The notes under the pieces were generated by a model, which was given only the letters and a program-made list of their open reading frames with translations, did no database searches and was not told the origin of the DNA. Made by a program: the position numbers and the translations under genes. Shown one piece after another: positions 8,886-17,426 of a stretch of 64,000 nucleotides of DNA (position 1 is the stretch's first letter; each line of letters opens with the position of its first letter). The stretch spans positions 112,092 through 176,091 of the forward strand of contig JASLGM010000028.1 in NCBI GenBank assembly GCA_030150045.1, in the 5' to 3' direction. The DNA is from Taishania sp. (GTDB taxonomy: Bacteria; Bacteroidota; Bacteroidia; Flavobacteriales_D; Crocinitomicaceae).

Positions 8886-10982
8886 ATGATGAAATTTAAA
8901 CTCATTTTGTTGCAAATGCTTTTGGTAACCATAGTGTTTGGACAATCAAAAGCTGTATGGATTGATAAAGGAGATCAGTTTTTTGATAAACAAGATTATT
9001 CTAATGCAATGCACATGTATCAAAAAGCAATGGATGATTCAACTGCAATGCTAACAGCTGTATTGCCGTATGAAATTCAATTGACTAACTTGAAGTTTGG
9101 TACTCAAAAGAAAGCCGTAAAGATCAACTCTAACGATTACGCTAGACACCAAATTGCAATGTGCCAAATGTATACTTACGATTATAAACGTGCAGAAGAA
9201 CATTTGGAAATGACAATGGAGATACCGGTTTACTATTCGGATCGTTTTTACTATGCAAACGCACTAAAGAACAACGGTAAATTTCAACAAGCGATCGATG
9301 AATACGATCAAGTTATTGCAGGTAACTACGTATCAGATTCCATTAAATTACTGGCTCAAATTGCAAAGGCGGGTTGTGAATACGGAAAATCAGAAGGGAA
9401 AATAAGACCAGGCGTAGAAGTGACATTAATGGACAGTACGTTCAACACAGGAACAAGTTCTTTCGCCGTACAATACTTCGGTTCTGAAGATAGAGTAATG
9501 TTTACAGCAGCTAAACCTGGTGGAGTAATTTTAACACCAGATCAAAAATCTGAATTTCTGTGTGACGTATATTACATGGAAAAACAAGATGGAGAATGGA
9601 AACAAGCCATCAACTTCGGGCGTCCTTTTAACTCTGCTCAACATGATGCAGCAGCAACATTTAACGGTGGAAACGCCCTGTTTTATACTAGATGGAGTGA
9701 TGTAAACCGCAAAGAAAAAAGCATTTTCCTTGCACGAATGATAGACTACAAATTCTTTGATGCATACAAATTAGACGAAAGAGTTAATGTCCCTGGATAT
9801 AGCTCTATGCAACCTTTTGTAACCAAAGACGGAAAGAAACTTTACTTTTCAAGCGATCGACCAGGAGGAAAAGGAGGATACGATATTTGGGAAATTGAAT
9901 TAGACAAAGAAGGAAATTTAATTGGCGAAGCAAAAAACTTAGCAGATGTAGTGAATACTCCCGCAGATGAGGTAGCACCTTTTCTACACGAAAAATATTC
10001 TACGTTCTATTTTTCATCGAATGGACTCAATTCTATGGGTGGATTTGACATCTTTAAAATTGAGTTTAACCGCGAAGCAAAAACGTTTATACCTGCTGAA
10101 AATCTCGGAGAACCAATCAACTCAACAAAAGATGATTTGTACTTTATCATGGACGACAACCTGGATTACGGTTTCCTCTCATCAGATAGAGAAGACTGTG
10201 AATTTGGACATTGCCTAAAGATTTATAGTGTTAAAAACGGACGCTTAATCGTAGAAGTAGAAGGGGTAACGTATGATAATAAAACAGGGTTACCATTGCC
10301 AAATACAACCATTTTAATGAAAGATGTCATTGGATCTTTAGAGAATAGAACCTTTGAAACAGACGAAAATGGATACTATTGCCAGAAGATTGACGTATCT
10401 CAAGAATGGTTTATGAAAGCCTCAAAAAAGGGATTCTTTAACGATGCAAACGTAATTACCACAAAGTCAGTTACCAATTCTACACGTTTAAAAATGGATT
10501 TCAGATTGATGCATATTCCTACAGATGACATCCGAATCGAGGGAATTGAATACGATTATAATTCCGCGAATTTAAGACCAGAAGCGAAGGAAGTACTCGA
10601 CAAATTGTACGATTTCTTAGTCTTGAATGACCAGTTGATTCTAGAATTGAATTCACATACCGATGCACGAGGAAGCGATAAGTACAACCTTGAATTGTCG
10701 CAGCGTAGAGCACAATCTTGTGTGAATTATTTGGTAGAAAAAGGCATTGATCCAGCGAAGTTAAAAGCCAAAGGATACGGAGAGTCTAAGCCAACGTTTT
10801 ATCAAATTGATCAAGAACCTGTATTAGACAATAAAGGAAATAAAATTGTGTTGACTGAAGCTTACATCAATCAATTTAAAGTGAGCGATAAAAAGAAATT
10901 TGAAGCGCTACACCAATACAATCGAAGAACCGCAATCAAGATTCTTGGTGACGGAAAAGAATACGAATCGTCCAATCAATAA
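8886..10982 (+). CDS. PorE-like OmpA family protein with TPR, WD40-like propeller and carboxypeptidase-regulatory domains
   Basis: The product has 698 residues and a signal peptide ending VFGQ. TPR-like helices span about 25-165. A PD40/WD40-like propeller spans about 190-420, with the recurrent pattern KLYFSSDRPGGKGGYDIWE. A carboxypeptidase-regulatory-like beta sandwich lies at about 455-545. A C-terminal OmpA peptidoglycan-binding domain (about 555-690) carries SHTDARGSDKYN and QRRAQSC. This is the architecture of PorE, which links the T9SS to peptidoglycan, but no lipobox Cys is present, whereas PorE is described as a lipoprotein. The gene closes the adhesin/PorP operon and is followed by a terminator. 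It probably anchors the neighbouring PorP/SprF proteins to the cell wall. Confidence 0.9.
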   Translation: MMKFKLILLQMLLVTIVFGQSKAVWIDKGDQFFDKQDYSNAMHMYQKAMDDSTAMLTAVLPYEIQLTNLKFGTQKKAVKINSNDYARHQIAMCQMYTYDYKRAEEHLEMTMEIPVYYSDRFYYANALKNNGKFQQAIDEYDQVIAGNYVSDSIKLLAQIAKAGCEYGKSEGKIRPGVEVTLMDSTFNTGTSSFAVQYFGSEDRVMFTAAKPGGVILTPDQKSEFLCDVYYMEKQDGEWKQAINFGRPFNSAQHDAAATFNGGNALFYTRWSDVNRKEKSIFLARMIDYKFFDAYKLDERVNVPGYSSMQPFVTKDGKKLYFSSDRPGGKGGYDIWEIELDKEGNLIGEAKNLADVVNTPADEVAPFLHEKYSTFYFSSNGLNSMGGFDIFKIEFNREAKTFIPAENLGEPINSTKDDLYFIMDDNLDYGFLSSDREDCEFGHCLKIYSVKNGRLIVEVEGVTYDNKTGLPLPNTTILMKDVIGSLENRTFETDENGYYCQKIDVSQEWFMKASKKGFFNDANVITTKSVTNSTRLKMDFRLMHIPTDDIRIEGIEYDYNSANLRPEAKEVLDKLYDFLVLNDQLILELNSHTDARGSDKYNLELSQRRAQSCVNYLVEKGIDPAKLKAKGYGESKPTFYQIDQEPVLDNKGNKIVLTEAYINQFKVSDKKKFEALHQYNRRTAIKILGDGKEYESSNQ

Positions 10983-11000
10983 GGAAGATTTACCTACAAT

Positions 11001-11030
11001 AAAAAGCTATCTGAAAAGGTAGCTTTTTTT
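11001..11030 (+). terminator. Rho-independent terminator after the PorE-like gene
   Basis: A 12-bp stem (11001-11012 with 11017-11028, one T-G wobble) encloses a GAAA tetraloop and runs into a T-rich tail. It lies 18 nt after the stop codon of the PorE-like gene and closes the T9SS operon. Confidence 0.85.
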
Positions 11031-11051
11031 GTTTTTGAAAACGAAAACGAA

Positions 11052-11197
11052 TCAGCCCGGGCGGAATGCGGCAGCTAAACGAACGGAAAAAGGAGTGAAC
11101 GCTGTCTTTTTACTGCGACCAACAGAAGCACGTTAAAAGAAGCAAGCGAACCCTTTTTGCGGAGTTTACTAAAGCATGAAGACCGAAATGGCTGCCT
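11052..11197 (-). repeat. Intergenic repeat family A, copy A1
   Basis: This copy is about 146 bp and is the reverse complement of the copies at 36288, 37537 and 55180. The ends are short inverted repeats (CAGCC / GGCTG). The centre holds the conserved core TGCGACCA...GAAGCACG, flanked by a stem TCTTTT (11105-11110) / AAAAGA (11135-11140). It fills most of the 348-bp gap between the PorE-like gene and the DUF4294 gene, together with repeat B1. Confidence 0.75.
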
Positions 11198-11226
11198 AAT
11201 TATTTCCTTTATAAAAATACTATTTT

Positions 11227-11310
11227 GGGCGTTACCCTAAAGGGTCGGGCTATTCATTACAAGTTTTTTGCTACACAAAAAAGCTTTTCATTACTATCCC
11301 TAACGCGGGG
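11227..11310 (+). repeat. Intergenic repeat family B, copy B1
   Basis: The ends GGGCGTT and CCCTAACGC and the middle GGGTCGGGCTATTC are shared with copies at 52505, 42941 and 55639. Between them lie two hairpins: ACCC-TAAA-GGGT, and a TTTTTTG / CAAAAAA stem. It lies between convergent genes, 29 bp after repeat A1. No open reading frame was recognised in the gap. Confidence 0.75.
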
Positions 11311-11330
11311 TTTAGGGTTTAATTTTGGCT

Positions 11331-12008
11331 TTACTTCTTTCTTTTAGCTTCTTTCTTCTCTAAACGGTTTTCTTTTTTTGAATCACGGTTATATTCGCGC
11401 ATTTCCTTCTTTTGCTTTCTGTAATTTTGTTGTGACTCTTTGAATTTATCGCGCGTCAGTTTATCCATTTTCATTTCAAAACCTACGTTTCCTGCCAATA
11501 TATCCTCAATGACCATTTCGGTCCACTTATTTTTGGTTTGCGGATTGTAAGTGTCATTTAGATCGTGTTTCATGACCTTTGCGGCCGTGGAATAGATCAT
11601 ATTCTGGAATCCATTGCTGTATTTTGACATGATTTGTTTGACGGTCATTCCCGTTTCTCGATGAATCAATTGAATGAGTAATCGGCCTTCACTGACGTAT
11701 AAATCACGTATGGCGTAAGAAAACTCGTCATTCAAATAAGCGTTCATTTTTTGGGAATAACGTTTGGCCTCCTTTTTTTTCTCAAACGAAGATAAAGTAG
11801 CCTCGTATTCATCCAGAATTGCTTTTGCTTTTACGGCCAAAGGATAAACCCGTTGTAAACGGTGTAATTCATTTTGATAAATTATTTGCTGTCTACGATT
11901 GACGTAGGCCTCTTCCAATTCTACTACATGAAAGGTGTCTTGCACTTGCTGAGAGTAACCGTTTGATAAATAGAATAGGCATAATATTATTACAAGAAAG
12001 GGTTTCAT
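11331..12008 (-). CDS. DUF4294 family exported protein
   Basis: The product has 225 residues and a signal peptide ending GYSQ. The body matches DUF4294 as found in Flavobacteriia: a leading DTFHVVELEEAYV segment, then YPLAVKAKAILDEYE, then GRLLIQLIHRETGMTVKQI, and a last block around YSTAAKVMKHDLNDTYNP. The function of the family is unknown. The last ~40 residues are a Lys/Arg/Glu-rich tail longer than usual, possibly a charged helix. The gene is divergent from the lipoprotein at 12063, with 54 bp between starts. Export to the periplasm is inferred from the signal peptide. Confidence 0.82.
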   Translation of the reverse strand: MKPFLVIILCLFYLSNGYSQQVQDTFHVVELEEAYVNRRQQIIYQNELHRLQRVYPLAVKAKAILDEYEATLSSFEKKKEAKRYSQKMNAYLNDEFSYAIRDLYVSEGRLLIQLIHRETGMTVKQIMSKYSNGFQNMIYSTAAKVMKHDLNDTYNPQTKNKWTEMVIEDILAGNVGFEMKMDKLTRDKFKESQQNYRKQKKEMREYNRDSKKENRLEKKEAKRKK

Positions 12009-12062
12009 AATAATGTTATTTAAATTAGTACAGCATTTTCATTATCAAAGTATTTGCCAAAG

Positions 12063-12515
12063 ATGAATTTAAGGAATTTTCCTTTACTAATTACAGCTAT
12101 AATCTTTACCGTAGCTTCGTGTACCTCCAAATCTAAACCTACGGAGGAAATTGTTGATTTTGATTCTTTACAAGTTGAGGTGGAGTCTGATACAATTTCG
12201 CGTATGTTTTCTGATACCTTAAAAAAAGCACATGAAGTTCGTGAGCAAAAGGAAAACTTGTTGGTCATTGAGAAGAAATATGGTGAACAATGGGGTTTTT
12301 GCGAGTGTGTTATGGCCAATGATTCTATTGATAAGGCTGTAAAGTCACTTGTTGATTTTGAGACGCCAGCTGCTGAAAAATTGTTGGAAAGGTTTGAATA
12401 TGTGTCAACTAAATGTCAAGCTTTCTTAGGAATGGACAACAGTAGAACGCCAGAACAACGTGCTGCACACCAAAAGAAAGTTAAAAATTGTTTATCCAAC
12501 GCAAGAAATAAGTAG
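12063..12515 (+). CDS. Hypothetical lipoprotein (150 residues)
   Basis: The frame can be extended to a TTG at 12054, but the ATG at 12063 gives a standard lipoprotein signal: MNLRNF, a hydrophobic stretch, then VASC with Cys20. The mature part is acidic in its first third and has two further Cys near the middle and end (WGFCECVMAND and KKVKNCLSNA). I do not recognise a family. The stop codon TAG at 12513 overlaps a TAnnTTTG promoter element that serves the next gene. A link to the metal-related genes downstream is possible but rests only on position. Confidence 0.7.
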   Translation: MNLRNFPLLITAIIFTVASCTSKSKPTEEIVDFDSLQVEVESDTISRMFSDTLKKAHEVREQKENLLVIEKKYGEQWGFCECVMANDSIDKAVKSLVDFETPAAEKLLERFEYVSTKCQAFLGMDNSRTPEQRAAHQKKVKNCLSNARNK

Positions 12516-12520
12516 TTTTG
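12513..12520 (+). promoter_or_regulatory. Putative -7 promoter element for the His-rich protein gene
   Basis: TAGTTTTG fits the Bacteroidota -7 consensus TAnnTTTG. It overlaps the preceding stop codon and ends 4 nt before the ATG at 12525. A TTG at 12488-12490 lies 22 nt upstream, slightly longer than usual. Confidence 0.5.
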
Positions 12521-12524
12521 TAAT

Positions 12525-12890
12525 ATGCAGAAACGCATATTAATCTATATCATGCTTTTTACCTTCGGGATGTTAATTCTTCCGAAGACCTTTCTGCACG
12601 ATTGTGTGAGGCAACATGCTCCACAATCTTATAGCTTCTTTTCTTCTCACGATCATGATCACTCAAACGATCATCATCATCATAAACATTCTTCAGATAA
12701 CGCACAATTTTCTTCAAGCGACGATTGTCCTATCTGTGATTTTCATTTTTTCCCTTTTGGTATTCATCACTACCAAATTCAAGTCTTTCAGGATAATGCA
12801 GTTTATGTTTCTCACATTTGGGAAGAGGCTGTATCTCAATTTTCTCAACCAAAACATTTATTAAGAGGTCCACCTTCAATGCGTGTTTAA
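12525..12890 (+). CDS. Small His-rich exported or membrane-anchored protein, putative metal binding
   Basis: The product has 121 residues. An N-terminal hydrophobic segment (about 5-22) is followed by a His/Asp-rich stretch around residues 42-58 (HDHDHSNDHHHHKHSSD) and a CPIC motif near residue 70. No catalytic domain is visible. Its position 31 nt before a TonB-dependent receptor gene, with another Cys/His-rich small protein after that receptor, suggests metal sensing, buffering or delivery in the periplasm. The layout resembles small DUF2946-like proteins seen next to metal receptors, but I cannot assign the family. The start is supported by the -7 element immediately upstream. Confidence 0.7.
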   Translation: MQKRILIYIMLFTFGMLILPKTFLHDCVRQHAPQSYSFFSSHDHDHSNDHHHHKHSSDNAQFSSSDDCPICDFHFFPFGIHHYQIQVFQDNAVYVSHIWEEAVSQFSQPKHLLRGPPSMRV

Positions 12891-12921
12891 CAACCGTATT
12901 GTTTTATTAAACCTTATATAA

Positions 12922-15114
12922 ATGCGCCATATTTTATTATTATGTGCCGTAACCATTTGTAATGTAGTCTTATTTGGACAGACAAATGTGAAAACGGTCG
13001 TAGATGCTGAAACAGAAAAACCGTTAAAAGATGTTTTTGTTTACAGCGAAAAAGGACAATTCGTCTATCAAACATTAGTGGATGGGAAGGTCATTTTACC
13101 AGATAGTATTTCCCTAATAATAACGCTTACTTTAGAAGGCTACAAGTCCTTATATTATGATTTGAGCCACGATCACGGGGATACTATCTTGCTTTCCAAA
13201 AGTGCTCAATTGTTAGAAGAGGTTGCCATTGTTTGGCAGTCATCTTATTTGGGATTGCCTACTTTTGCTAACATTGATTCTCGTTCGGTGGAGCAGTTAA
13301 ATGCCATTCCACATTCCAATATCATGCAGTCCTTAAATGAAATTCCTGGTGTTTATACATCTAATACAGGTACTGGAATTTCGAAACCTGTGATTCGAGG
13401 GTTACAAGGAAATCGTATACTTACCCTTTTCAATGGATATAAACTTGAAGGACAGCAATGGGGAGGTGATCATGGATTAGGCATTACTGAATTAGGTGTA
13501 GAACGTGTGAATGTGATTAAAGGACCTTCGGCCTTACTTTATGGAGCAGATGCTATTGGAGGTGTTTTAATTTTTCAGGATGGTTTTCAGCAGTTAAAAG
13601 AAGGATTTCGTTTATCAGCAAGCTCACAGTTTGAAAGTAATACTATGGGAAGTACAACAAATGTGACTGCAAATCAGCGAAATGGAAATTGGGCTTGGCA
13701 AGCAGGAGGACGTTTTTCTTCACATGCAGATTACAAGATAGGGAAAGAGCAATTTGTAAAGAATTCACGTTTCTTGGAATACAATGCCAAAGCTGGGGTT
13801 GGGTATTTTGGTCGTAAGTGGGAAAGCTCGATCCAATTTTTGATGACACGCAACCAAATTGGTTTACCTGGACATACCCACGGATCTGATTTTAGTGCAA
13901 GTCAGTTTATTTCGTCAAACCAAGAACGAAAAAAAACACTTCCGATACAATATAATGAAAGCTATTTCACGATTTGGAAGTCAAAAATTGTTTTGTCTTC
14001 AAAGGATGATTTGACAATTACAACTGGATTTACGGCACAAAGTCTTAAGGAACACGACGAGAAACATACGATACCTAGTATGTATATGCTTACTAAAAAT
14101 GTTCCATTGGAAGTGATGTGGCATCATAGCAAGAAACGTTCTATGCTTACCGTTGGAGTACAAAGTTTGTGGAATACAATTCGTAACAATCCTGCAGCCG
14201 AAGAAGTTCTTATCGCGAATACGGATCAATTAGATGTAGGAATGGTAGCCAAGATGCAATGGGATCGAATCAAATGGAAAACAGAATTTGGAATTCGTAC
14301 AGATATGCGATTGTTGCAAAGTGATGCGTTTAGAAAAAATTATTATGGGACTAATTTAGGTTGGAATTCTACGGTTAATTTAGGGGCGAAGCAAAGTATA
14401 AAAATTGGAGTAAATAGTGGATTTAGAATTCCACATCTATCTGAACTTTTGGCTAATGGCGTTCATCACGGTACTTTTCGATATGAAATAGGAAATGTAG
14501 AATTAAAACCTGAAAAAGCACTTCAATTGGACTTTAGTTACGATAGAAACGGAGATCATTTTAGTTTTATTTTTAATCCATATGTTGGTTTAATAGGTGA
14601 TTTTATTTATGCAAATCCAACAGGATCAAATATTCATGGTTATGCGGAATATAAGTATGAGCAGGTTAATTTGGCGTGGCAGTATGGTGCCGATATAGGT
14701 TTCCACTTTCACCCTCACTTTGCACATGCTTTACATTTAGAGTCAACTTTTTCGTATTTGAATTATGCATCAAAAGACAATGCTTTTAGTATGATTCCGG
14801 CTCCAAGATGGAGTAGTACCTTGCGTTTTGAACCAACAATGAAAGGATTGGCACGCATTGAAAATGTATTGTTGCAATTTGTGTATTCTTTTCCTCAAAA
14901 TAATGTTGTTACGTATGAAACGCCTAGTTCAGATTATGGATTGTTTCATTTATCAATGGATACCGGATTTGGTAAGTCAGCACATTGGAAAATACAGGTT
15001 GCTGTTAGAAATTTGTTTAATAAGCAATATATCGATCATCTTTCACGCTTAAAAAACTTTGGATTGTCCAATCCAGGTCGTAATGTGATGGTCAAATTAA
15101 TCTATAATTTATAA
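12922..15114 (+). CDS. TonB-dependent outer-membrane receptor, probably for a metal or metal chelate
   Basis: The product has 730 residues and a signal peptide ending LFGQ. A short carboxypeptidase-regulatory-like domain (about 22-90) precedes the plug (about 105-215), which has NIMQSLNEIPGVY, PVIRGLQGNRILTLFNG and GPSALLYGADAIGG. The rest is the 22-strand barrel, ending with a hydrophobic C-terminal strand (VMVKLIYNL). Plug wording near RGLQGNR and the GGDHG segment resembles zinc-type receptors, and the genes on both sides encode His/Cys-rich small proteins, so metal import is the best guess. The substrate is not proven. No SusD partner is present, which argues against a glycan receptor. 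Confidence 0.9.
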   Translation: MRHILLLCAVTICNVVLFGQTNVKTVVDAETEKPLKDVFVYSEKGQFVYQTLVDGKVILPDSISLIITLTLEGYKSLYYDLSHDHGDTILLSKSAQLLEEVAIVWQSSYLGLPTFANIDSRSVEQLNAIPHSNIMQSLNEIPGVYTSNTGTGISKPVIRGLQGNRILTLFNGYKLEGQQWGGDHGLGITELGVERVNVIKGPSALLYGADAIGGVLIFQDGFQQLKEGFRLSASSQFESNTMGSTTNVTANQRNGNWAWQAGGRFSSHADYKIGKEQFVKNSRFLEYNAKAGVGYFGRKWESSIQFLMTRNQIGLPGHTHGSDFSASQFISSNQERKKTLPIQYNESYFTIWKSKIVLSSKDDLTITTGFTAQSLKEHDEKHTIPSMYMLTKNVPLEVMWHHSKKRSMLTVGVQSLWNTIRNNPAAEEVLIANTDQLDVGMVAKMQWDRIKWKTEFGIRTDMRLLQSDAFRKNYYGTNLGWNSTVNLGAKQSIKIGVNSGFRIPHLSELLANGVHHGTFRYEIGNVELKPEKALQLDFSYDRNGDHFSFIFNPYVGLIGDFIYANPTGSNIHGYAEYKYEQVNLAWQYGADIGFHFHPHFAHALHLESTFSYLNYASKDNAFSMIPAPRWSSTLRFEPTMKGLARIENVLLQFVYSFPQNNVVTYETPSSDYGLFHLSMDTGFGKSAHWKIQVAVRNLFNKQYIDHLSRLKNFGLSNPGRNVMVKLIYNL

Positions 15115-15124
15115 ATAACACACA

Positions 15125-15334
15125 ATGAAAGCAAAAATCATGATGATTGCAGTTCTTTTTGGAGCTGTAGCACTAACTGCGTGCAAGAAAGACGAGTGTC
15201 ATGCTTGTCACTATGAATTGAATGAAGTAGAAGTAGAAATTGGAGCCAAATGTGGTGATGATTTAAAGGATGCTGAAAAAAATGGCATTACGGTTGACGG
15301 ACAACATTATGACGTTCATTGTCACGAACATTAA
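15125..15334 (+). CDS. Cys/His-rich mini-lipoprotein (69 residues)
   Basis: A lipoprotein signal ends in LTAC (Cys20). The mature peptide is under 50 residues and holds CHACH just after the lipid anchor and VHCHEH at the C-terminus, with another Cys in the middle. Such density of Cys and His suggests binding of a transition metal. It lies 10 nt after the TonB receptor and is followed by a terminator, so it is the last gene of that cluster. No family is recognised, and it is short enough to be missed by automated annotation. Confidence 0.75.
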   Translation: MKAKIMMIAVLFGAVALTACKKDECHACHYELNEVEVEIGAKCGDDLKDAEKNGITVDGQHYDVHCHEH

Positions 15335-15341
15335 TTTTTAT

Positions 15342-15363
15342 CCCCAGTTCGCTGGGGTTTTTT
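15342..15363. terminator. Bidirectional-looking terminator between mini-lipoprotein and Crp-type regulator
   Basis: CCCCAG - TTCG - CTGGGG (15342-15357) is followed by a run of T on the plus strand. The 3' end of the minus-strand regulator gene lies immediately downstream, so the hairpin may serve both directions. Confidence 0.8.
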
Positions 15364-15947
15364 TATTCTTTTTGTAACAGAATCTCTTTTTTCATTTTTG
15401 AAAGAAATTCAGGGGTTACACCTATGAATGAAGCAATTTGTTTTTGTGGTAATTCATGTATTAATCCGGGATAGATGTGGCAAAAATTGAGATACCTTTC
15501 TTTTGCTGTTAAACTCATTCCATCTAAAAGACGTCTCTGATTGGCAACCAATGCATTCTCTGTTAATATTCTAAAGTAACGTTCAATCTTAGGTAAGCGA
15601 TCACATAATAAGTTTTGACTGTTTCTACTGATTAATAGAACATCTGTAGGTTCTATGGCTTCAATAGTTAAGTGAGAAGGTTCATTCGAAATAAAACTAT
15701 ACATATCAGTAATCCACCAATCACTCGGAGCAAATTGTAAGATGTGTTCAAATCCATTTGCATCTATAGAAAAAGAACGCATACATCCTTTCAAAACAAA
15801 AGCGGAATATGATGCCGTTTGACCAGGTGCTAAAAATTGTTCTCTTTTTTGGATTTTCGTTTCTGTAAAAAAAGACATAATTGTCTGTGCCTCCTCCTCA
15901 TTGATCAGACATCTTTTTCGTATGTTTTCGATTAATAAATTCATCAT
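15363..15947 (-). CDS. Crp/Fnr family transcriptional regulator
   Basis: The product has 194 residues. A cyclic-nucleotide-binding-type beta barrel spans about 20-115 (LAPGQTASYSAFVLKGCMRSF). A helical linker follows, then a C-terminal winged helix with the recognition region QKQIASFIGVTPEFLSKMKKE. This is the short Crp-like type common in Bacteroidota, often without the Fe-S cysteines of Fnr, and none of the Fnr N-terminal Cys pattern is seen here. Effector and targets are unknown. It is convergent with the TonB/metal cluster and lies just downstream of nuoN on the same strand, but the terminator at 16004 separates it from the nuo operon. Confidence 0.88.
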   Translation of the reverse strand: MMNLLIENIRKRCLINEEEAQTIMSFFTETKIQKREQFLAPGQTASYSAFVLKGCMRSFSIDANGFEHILQFAPSDWWITDMYSFISNEPSHLTIEAIEPTDVLLISRNSQNLLCDRLPKIERYFRILTENALVANQRRLLDGMSLTAKERYLNFCHIYPGLIHELPQKQIASFIGVTPEFLSKMKKEILLQKE

Positions 15948-16003
15948 TGCCCACCTTTAGGACGAAGCTACAAAATAGATTTCATTAATTTTTATTAGGT
16001 ACA

Positions 16004-16028
16004 AAAAAAGCGTCCTCTCGAACGCTTT
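16004..16028 (-). terminator. Terminator of the nuo operon
   Basis: Read on the minus strand: AAAGCGT, an 8-nt loop, ACGCTTT, then a run of T. It starts 20 nt after the nuoN stop codon, which lies at 16048-16050 on the minus strand. Confidence 0.82.
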
Positions 16029-16047
16029 ATAAATGTGATGTTTAGGA

Positions 16048-17415
16048 TTAATGTCCTGTACAGTTAAGAAGTAAACCTCCAAACAGTAAACTAGTAACAC
16101 AAATTACTAATACCAAGTATTGTAAAGGAGTAACCTTCAAAGCAGAAGTATTGTTTTCTTCTGGTTTTGAAAGAATAACCATGATTGCTTTTAAATAATA
16201 GTAAATACCAATTGCAGAATTGATAAGCGCAATAACGATTAAGAATGTGTATTGTTGAATAGCTTCTGCAAAGATTAGGTATTTCCCGAAGAATCCCATT
16301 AATGGAGGAACTCCAGCGAGACCTAATAAAGCGAGAGTAGCAACAAAACCAATGAAAGGATTTTTTCTTCCGGCTCCACGTAAAGCTTCAAGTGCGTCTT
16401 CTTTATCGTTAACAATAGCAAGAATGGTAATCAAAGCAATAGTCGAAAAACCATATGCAACGAGATAATACCAAGCATTGAATAAAGTGTGTTCATTGTT
16501 TGCGATAATTGCAATCAATAAATAACCAACGTGAGCTATACTTGAGTATGCCAATAGACGTTTGAATCTTACTTGTCTTAAGGCAGAAAGGTTTCCTACA
16601 AACATTGTCAAAATAGCTAGAACCACTAATGCAGGAGCCCAGAAATCGTGTAGGTCATCGAAAATACCATTAAAGAAACGAATAAATGCACCAATCGCAC
16701 CAAGTTTCACCACGGCTGCCATAAATCCTGTTATTACGTTAGGAGCTCCATCATATACATCTGGCGACCAGAAATGGAAGGGGGCTGCACCAACTTTAAA
16801 TAAGAAAGAAACCATGATTAATAAAATTCCAACATAGGCTAAAGAAGATATTTCACCTAGATCAAAATAAGCACGAAGCTCATCTACTTCGAATGTCCCT
16901 GTTGCTCCATAAACCCAAGCAATTCCAAACAATAATATTCCCGTAGCAAATGCTCCAGTGATGAAATACTTTAAAGAAGATTCAGAGGAAAGTGCATCTG
17001 ATTTTTTAGATCCAGCAAGTACATATACAGGAATAGAAAGAATTTCTAATCCTAGGAAAAACACGAACATGTTTGTAAAAGAAACCATTAATATCGCACC
17101 TAAAAGGGAGAACACCATAAGTGCCATATAGTCTCCAGTATGATCTGGATTCAATTTAAACTGTTCGTATCCAGCTATGATTAATAGAGCAGTAAAAAGT
17201 ATACCGGTTAAAGCAATGTATACGGGCATTCCCGTTAAATCGACCCCTTGATATTGACTCAAGAATCCACTTGGATTATGAATTTCGCAATACATGTTTC
17301 CAGCCGTTATTGCAAGACCTGCAAGAATAGCAAAGAGAGTTAATGCTGGTTTTTTTAGAAATGCGACAAACATTCCTAAAAGTCCTGTTAAAAATAATAT
17401 TGTCAAGCTTAACAT
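16048..17415 (-). CDS. nuoN: NADH:quinone oxidoreductase subunit N
   Basis: The product has 455 residues and about 14 hydrophobic helices. It is an antiporter-like proton-pumping subunit of respiratory complex I in the cytoplasmic membrane. Family motifs include the lysine-bearing helix in KVGAAPFHFWSPDVYDGAP and the segment RLLAYSSIAHVGYLL. The length is close to that of other bacterial NuoN. It is the last gene of the operon, 11 nt after nuoM, and is followed by the operon terminator. Assignment as N rather than L or M rests on length, motif wording and gene order. Confidence 0.95.
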   Translation of the reverse strand: MLSLTILFLTGLLGMFVAFLKKPALTLFAILAGLAITAGNMYCEIHNPSGFLSQYQGVDLTGMPVYIALTGILFTALLIIAGYEQFKLNPDHTGDYMALMVFSLLGAILMVSFTNMFVFFLGLEILSIPVYVLAGSKKSDALSSESSLKYFITGAFATGILLFGIAWVYGATGTFEVDELRAYFDLGEISSLAYVGILLIMVSFLFKVGAAPFHFWSPDVYDGAPNVITGFMAAVVKLGAIGAFIRFFNGIFDDLHDFWAPALVVLAILTMFVGNLSALRQVRFKRLLAYSSIAHVGYLLIAIIANNEHTLFNAWYYLVAYGFSTIALITILAIVNDKEDALEALRGAGRKNPFIGFVATLALLGLAGVPPLMGFFGKYLIFAEAIQQYTFLIVIALINSAIGIYYYLKAIMVILSKPEENNTSALKVTPLQYLVLVICVTSLLFGGLLLNCTGH

Positions 17416-17426
17416 AAACTTTGGTC

